Below are positions 6,980-9,641 of a stretch of 9,641 bases of DNA, in pieces. The translations under genes were made by a program, and so were the position numbers. Below the pieces are notes generated by a model. That model saw nothing but the letters and a program-made list of their open reading frames with translations. It was not told where the DNA came from and searched no databases. Numbering within the stretch: position 1 is the stretch's first letter; the number at the start of each line of letters is the position of its first letter. Source of the DNA: Acidobacteriota bacterium (GTDB lineage: Bacteria; Acidobacteriota; Terriglobia; UBA7540); assembly GCA_021780055.1 (NCBI GenBank), contig JAJXZM010000274.1, positions 1 through 9,641 of the forward strand. The letters run 5' to 3'.

Positions 6980-7546
6980 CTATTTCTGCCTGCGTTCAAG
7001 CGCAGCGCGCATTTCGGGTTCGGGATCGATGCCCAGCGCGTCAGCAACGCGGTTGATGTAGTTGAAATAACCGATGACTTCAACCGCGTCCAGGATGTCG
7101 CGGTCGCTGAGGCCATGTTTGCGAAGGATGTCCAAGTCCTGTTTGCGGACGGCAGCGGGGGTTCGCGTGACAAGATCGGCAAATTTAGCCAGGGCTTTGC
7201 TGCGCGGCGGTAGCTTGGCGTAGAGATAGTTGTGCCTGACGCGCTCGGCCAGCCCGGGGTCACCACTTTGGGCACGGAGATCCTCTCCGTGAGACTCGGT
7301 TCAATAGAAGCAATTATTGGCACGAGATACAACGACGGCCAACAACTCGCGTTCGGCGCGGGAAAGCCCTGAAGGAGCACGCATGGTGGCCAGATAGAGG
7401 CCCATCGATGCCTGCAGGATCTTCGGGTTCAGGCTCTGGACCTTCAGAATGTTGAAGACTTTTCCTGCCCGCTTGACGGCCTTCGCGTATTCCTTCTTCA
7501 ACTCGCCGGTCGCAACCTCAGGTTCTACCGTTTTGATCCATGCCAT
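6980..7546 (-). CDS. AhpD-like peroxidase-related selenoprotein (carboxymuconolactone decarboxylase fold), TGA read as Sec
   Basis: Predicted cytoplasmic thiol/selenol redox protein of the AhpD-like, peroxidase-related family. Translation starts at the ATG at 7546 behind a strong GGAGG and meets an in-frame TGA (7303-7301) as codon 82. The same frame then runs 106 more codons to a TAG. Before the TGA: MAWIKTVEPEVATGEL, then NILKVQSLNP, then LSRAERELLAVVVSRANNCFY. After it: TESHGEDLRAQSGD, then LAKFADLVTRTPAAV, then LSDRDILDAVEVIGYFNYINRVADALG. Both halves are family-typical and make one full-length 188-residue protein. With Sec at 82 the active site reads C79-F-Y-U82-x3-H86, matching AhpD's CxxCxxxH. 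A SECIS-like hairpin follows immediately. Conventional gene finding would split or truncate this gene. The alternative, a nonsense mutation (TGC to TGA is one change), is less likely given the exact position and hairpin. Its own reductant and substrate are unknown; it is divergent from the glycosidase-like gene. Confidence 0.85.
7273..7291 (-). promoter_or_regulatory. Bacterial SECIS-like hairpin just downstream of the in-frame TGA
   Basis: On the minus strand, CACGGAGA and TCTCCGTG pair perfectly (8 bp) around a GGA loop; with the last A-T pair open the loop is AGGAT on 7 bp. The loop begins 17 bases after the TGA (16 in the open form). Known bacterial SECIS elements have a short apical loop with a G in its first two positions, about 16-37 bases from the UGA, on a stem of several base pairs; this fits. 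It lies inside the coding sequence, as bacterial SECIS elements must, and would bind SelB carrying Sec-tRNA. Confidence 0.75.
7301..7303 (-). other. In-frame TGA, predicted selenocysteine codon 82
   Basis: The codon sits three residues after C79 (C-F-Y-U), at the second position of the CxxC redox motif of AhpD-like proteins, with the expected histidine four residues later. No frame change is needed to continue. Confidence 0.8.
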
Positions 7547-7658
7547 TGTTGCCTCCGATCCGCCTTGTTAGCACAAGCCTCCACGGACCGGGGTCTTTTT
7601 AAACCACGCACCGCAGGCCGCCAGGGTCTGCACCACAGGCGCATCTACCAACAGCAGG

Positions 7659-7664
7659 TATAAT
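7659..7664 (+). promoter_or_regulatory. Candidate -10 element upstream of the glycosidase-like gene
   Basis: A perfect TATAAT lies 42 bases before the ATG at 7707 in the divergent intergenic space. No recognisable -35 hexamer is seen at the usual spacing, so an activator or an alternative sigma factor might be needed, or the match is chance. Confidence 0.35.
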
Positions 7665-7706
7665 ACAGACTCTGATTTCTCATGTCTTGTACCATTGGGG
7701 GCATCT

Positions 7707-8951
7707 ATGAGGGTTCGGCTTTGCGTTGCTTTGAGCGTGTTCCTGCTGGCTGGCGTGACAATCCCGGTAAGGGCGCAGAGTTTCGTAGAGCCGCCGCAGG
7801 TCTCTCCGCGCGATTTTGCTCTGATGGCCTGGGACCAGTCGCCTTCTGATCCGCACCAGCTTGATCTGATGCGGCAAGCCGGGCTGAACATTTCGGGATT
7901 TTGCCGTCCTGGAGAGCTTGACCTCGTGCAGGCCGCAAAACTGTCTTGTTTTGTTACAGACGACCGGGTGAACGGTTACGACTTGACCGAGATGCCGGGC
8001 GAAAAAGAACTTAGGGAGAAGATCGACGCCTTAGTTGAAGAGGTCCGGAACCATCCTGCGGCATTGGGGTTTTTCCTCTACGACGAGCCGAATACCGCGC
8101 TGATGCCGGGCCTGTCCAAGGTCGCGTTGATGCTGCGGAAAGCGATGCCGGGATCCTGGGCTTATGTCAACGTGCTGCCCAATTACGCGACACCATCGCA
8201 ATTGGGAGCACCAAACTATGATGCATATGTGCAAAAGTTCGTGGACCAGGTCCACCCGCCGCTGCTCAGTTCCGACAATTATTCGCTGTTTAACGGTGAA
8301 ATGCTGGGCCGCTTCTACACCAACCTCGCAACCATCCGGCACGCATCGCAAAAGGCCGGCATCCCGTTCTGGAACGTGATCCTTGCCAACAGCCACTTCA
8401 GTTACATGGAACCGAGTGACGCCACACTGCGCTTGCAGGCCTACAGCACCATTGCTTACGGCGGGCGTGGCATTGAGTACTTCACCTATTTTTCTCCGAA
8501 GGTGGGCAACTTCAGGCTGGCTCCGGTGGACCAGTTCGGCCACCGCACGGAAACCTGGTACATGCTGAGGCGGCTGAACGACCAGATTCGCACACTGGCG
8601 CCCTGGTTGATCAAGCTGCACAGCACGGGCGTTTACCATTCCGCTCCCCTGCCGGAAGGGGCCGCGCCCATCGAAAAGAGCGAATTGGTTAAGCAGGTGC
8701 GGGCAACGACCTTTCAGAGCCCTCCCGTCGCCCCCGAATACCTGATTGGCGAGTTCCGGGACGGCGAGGGCCATCCCTTCCTGATGATCGTTAACAAATC
8801 CCTGAGATTTTCAATGCGCTACGCGATCGACCTTAAAGATCAGAACCAGCACCTTGTTCTCGTTTCCCCATACACAGGCCAACTTGTTTCCTTTGCTGGA
8901 GAAATGAACTGGCTGGCGCCCGGCGCCGGCGCGCTGCTGGAAGTCAAGTAG
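7707..8951 (+). CDS. Secreted TIM-barrel protein, putative glycoside hydrolase
   Basis: A 414-residue exported protein that I read as a (beta/alpha)8-barrel glycosidase-like enzyme; no GH family can be named with confidence. Residues 1-23 are a Sec signal peptide (R2, R4, hydrophobic 5-19, cleavage after V-R-A). The barrel begins at FALMAWDQSP (37-46). GFFLYDEPN (121-129) ends a strand with acidic D126-E127, where clan-A glycosidases carry the acid/base glutamate. LLSSDNYSLF (186-195) and YGGRGIEYFTYFSP (251-264) are further strand ends, and E257 is a candidate nucleophile. W281-x-M285-type residues and the PWLIKL helix follow. From about 345 a beta-rich C-terminal domain is likely (LIGEFRDGEGHPFLMIVN and on to the end). 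ATG 7707 is preferred over the TTG at 7695: the signal peptide starts there and GGGGG lies before it. Likely role: extracytoplasmic carbohydrate breakdown. Fold is likely; activity is inferred. Confidence 0.7.
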   Translation: MRVRLCVALSVFLLAGVTIPVRAQSFVEPPQVSPRDFALMAWDQSPSDPHQLDLMRQAGLNISGFCRPGELDLVQAAKLSCFVTDDRVNGYDLTEMPGEKELREKIDALVEEVRNHPAALGFFLYDEPNTALMPGLSKVALMLRKAMPGSWAYVNVLPNYATPSQLGAPNYDAYVQKFVDQVHPPLLSSDNYSLFNGEMLGRFYTNLATIRHASQKAGIPFWNVILANSHFSYMEPSDATLRLQAYSTIAYGGRGIEYFTYFSPKVGNFRLAPVDQFGHRTETWYMLRRLNDQIRTLAPWLIKLHSTGVYHSAPLPEGAAPIEKSELVKQVRATTFQSPPVAPEYLIGEFRDGEGHPFLMIVNKSLRFSMRYAIDLKDQNQHLVLVSPYTGQLVSFAGEMNWLAPGAGALLEVK

Positions 8952-9031
8952 GCAGATCTTTACGGCCCGCCGTTCTTTCTCGAATTACCTAAATGCAGCA
9001 GGCCACAAGTGCCTGCGCTGTGCTCAGCCGG

Positions 9032-9060
9032 TTGTTCCCGCCCGGCGTTCACGCTAGAAT
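9032..9060 (+). promoter_or_regulatory. Candidate promoter of lipA, giving a very short leader
   Basis: TTGTTC (9032-9037) and TAGAAT (9055-9060) are separated by 17 bases. The -10 matches at 5 of 6 positions and the -35 at 3 of 6. Transcription would start close to 9067, only a few bases before the ATG at 9073, which agrees with the lack of a clear ribosome binding site there. It is weak as a sequence match. Confidence 0.3.
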
Positions 9061-9072
9061 GAAAGTTTAACG

Positions 9073-9641
9073 ATGGCGGAACTTGTCCAAATCGGCTCGA
9101 ACTCACGTCCGGCGCGGCGGCCGGAGTGGCTTAAGGTGCGCATTCCTTCGGGCGAAAACTACTTTGAGCTGAAGGGCTTGATGCGCGGGCTCAAGCTGCA
9201 CACGGTTTGCGAAAGCGCCCGCTGCCCCAACATTGCCGAGTGCTGGCACCACCGCACGGCGACCTTCATGATTCTGGGCGAGCTTTGCACGCGCCGCTGC
9301 GGCTTTTGCGCCGTACCCAAGGGACTCCCGGCCGGTCAGGTGGACTGGGCGGAACCGGAACGCGTTGCCGAGGCCGCCGAAAGCATGGGCCTTAAATACG
9401 TTGTGGTTACCTCAGTAGACCGTGACGACCTGAAGGACGGCGGCTCAACCATTTTTGCGCAGACGATCGAGGCCCTGCGGCGGCGGGTTGAAGGCTGCAA
9501 AGTCGAGGTCCTGATACCGGATTTTCGCGGATCGGATGAAGCCCTTGCCACCGTGCTCAAGGCTCGGCCGGACATCCTGAACCACAATATTGAAACCGTT
9601 CCGCGGATGTATCCTGTGGCGCGACGCGGTTCGCGCTATGA
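9073..9641 (+). CDS. lipA: Lipoyl synthase, N-terminal part (runs off window)
   Basis: Radical SAM enzyme that inserts two sulfur atoms into octanoyl groups on lipoyl-dependent proteins (pyruvate and 2-oxoglutarate dehydrogenases, glycine cleavage H protein). 189 codons are present, and the frame is open to the window end. Both LipA cluster motifs are visible: C46-x4-C51-x5-C57 (VCESARCPNIAEC) for the auxiliary 4Fe-4S cluster that is the sulfur source, and C72-x3-C76-x2-C79 (CTRRCGFC) for the SAM cluster. Also typical are RPEWLKVRIPSG near the start, TFMILG, VVVTSVDRDDLKDGG, EVLIPDF, and LNHNIETVPRMYP. An in-frame TAG at 9055 lies 18 bases upstream, so ATG 9073 is the only good start; it lacks a clear ribosome site. 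It sits 121 bases after the glycosidase-like gene. lipB is not in view. Assignment is essentially certain. Confidence 0.96.
   Translation, partial: MAELVQIGSNSRPARRPEWLKVRIPSGENYFELKGLMRGLKLHTVCESARCPNIAECWHHRTATFMILGELCTRRCGFCAVPKGLPAGQVDWAEPERVAEAAESMGLKYVVVTSVDRDDLKDGGSTIFAQTIEALRRRVEGCKVEVLIPDFRGSDEALATVLKARPDILNHNIETVPRMYPVARRGSRY

Noticed and set aside
6931..7380. Minus-strand open frame of 149 codons overlapping the second half of the AhpD-like gene
   Set aside because: It lies in a different frame from the family-typical sequence, which continues straight through the TGA at 7303-7301; its own translation resembles nothing.
6980..7546. AhpD-like gene as a pseudogene with a nonsense mutation or frameshift
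   Set aside because: There is no frameshift, only one stop, it falls exactly on the redox cysteine position, the downstream frame is intact and a SECIS-like hairpin follows. A sequencing error or point mutation remains possible but is less likely.
8998..9016. Hairpin GCAGGC/GCCTGC after the glycosidase-like gene as a terminator
   Set aside because: Only a 6-bp stem with no T-run on either side; not enough for an intrinsic terminator.
1..9641. CRISPR array, tRNA/rRNA genes, insertion sequences
   Set aside because: No regularly spaced repeats, no cloverleaf or rRNA-like sequence and no transposase or terminal inverted repeats were seen on reading both strands.

Overview
The window comes from a GC-rich bacterial chromosome. 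The gene mix fits an environmental, possibly soil or sediment, heterotroph of the Acidobacteriota type: the tail of an RND efflux pump, an exported RraA-fold protein, TatA, a NagA-like deacetylase, a secreted glycosidase-like protein and lipoyl synthase, set in short loosely packed transcription units. The phylum is an inference from gene style; there is no rRNA or other marker gene here.

Layout. 1-252 is the C-terminal end of an RND efflux permease. 413-2080 holds a double-GNAT acetyltransferase followed closely by an RraA-fold protein with a signal peptide. 2285-2938 (minus) encodes a secreted protein of unknown function, divergent from tatA (3111-3290). 3463-3672 (minus) encodes a small one-helix membrane protein. 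4031-5179 is a variant nagA. 5549-6850 is a radical SAM protein with a SPASM/twitch-like C-terminus, closed by a clear intrinsic terminator. 6980-7546 (minus) is an AhpD-like (carboxymuconolactone decarboxylase fold) protein interrupted by one in-frame TGA. 7707-8951 is a secreted TIM-barrel, glycosidase-like protein. 9073 to the end is the first 189 codons of lipA.

The main result is the AhpD-like gene. Its TGA lies exactly where the second active-site cysteine of the CxxC motif belongs, giving C-F-Y-U-x3-H. The frame continues unbroken for another 106 codons of family-typical sequence, and a perfect 8-bp hairpin with a GGA loop starts a few bases past the TGA, in bacterial SECIS geometry. 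It is best read as one 188-residue selenoprotein rather than two ORFs or a pseudogene. This predicts that the host carries SelA, SelB, SelD and tRNA-Sec, none of which lie in the window.

The genes do not form one pathway. Common threads are export (TatA and at least three proteins with Sec-type signal peptides), amino-sugar or polysaccharide use (the NagA-like and glycosidase-like proteins) and Fe-S radical SAM chemistry (the orphan SPASM-like enzyme and LipA). Gaps under 300 bases (253-412, 2081-2284, 2939-3110, 3291-3462, 6851-6979, 7547-7706, 8952-9072) hold no convincing gene. The two longer gaps are described as features.
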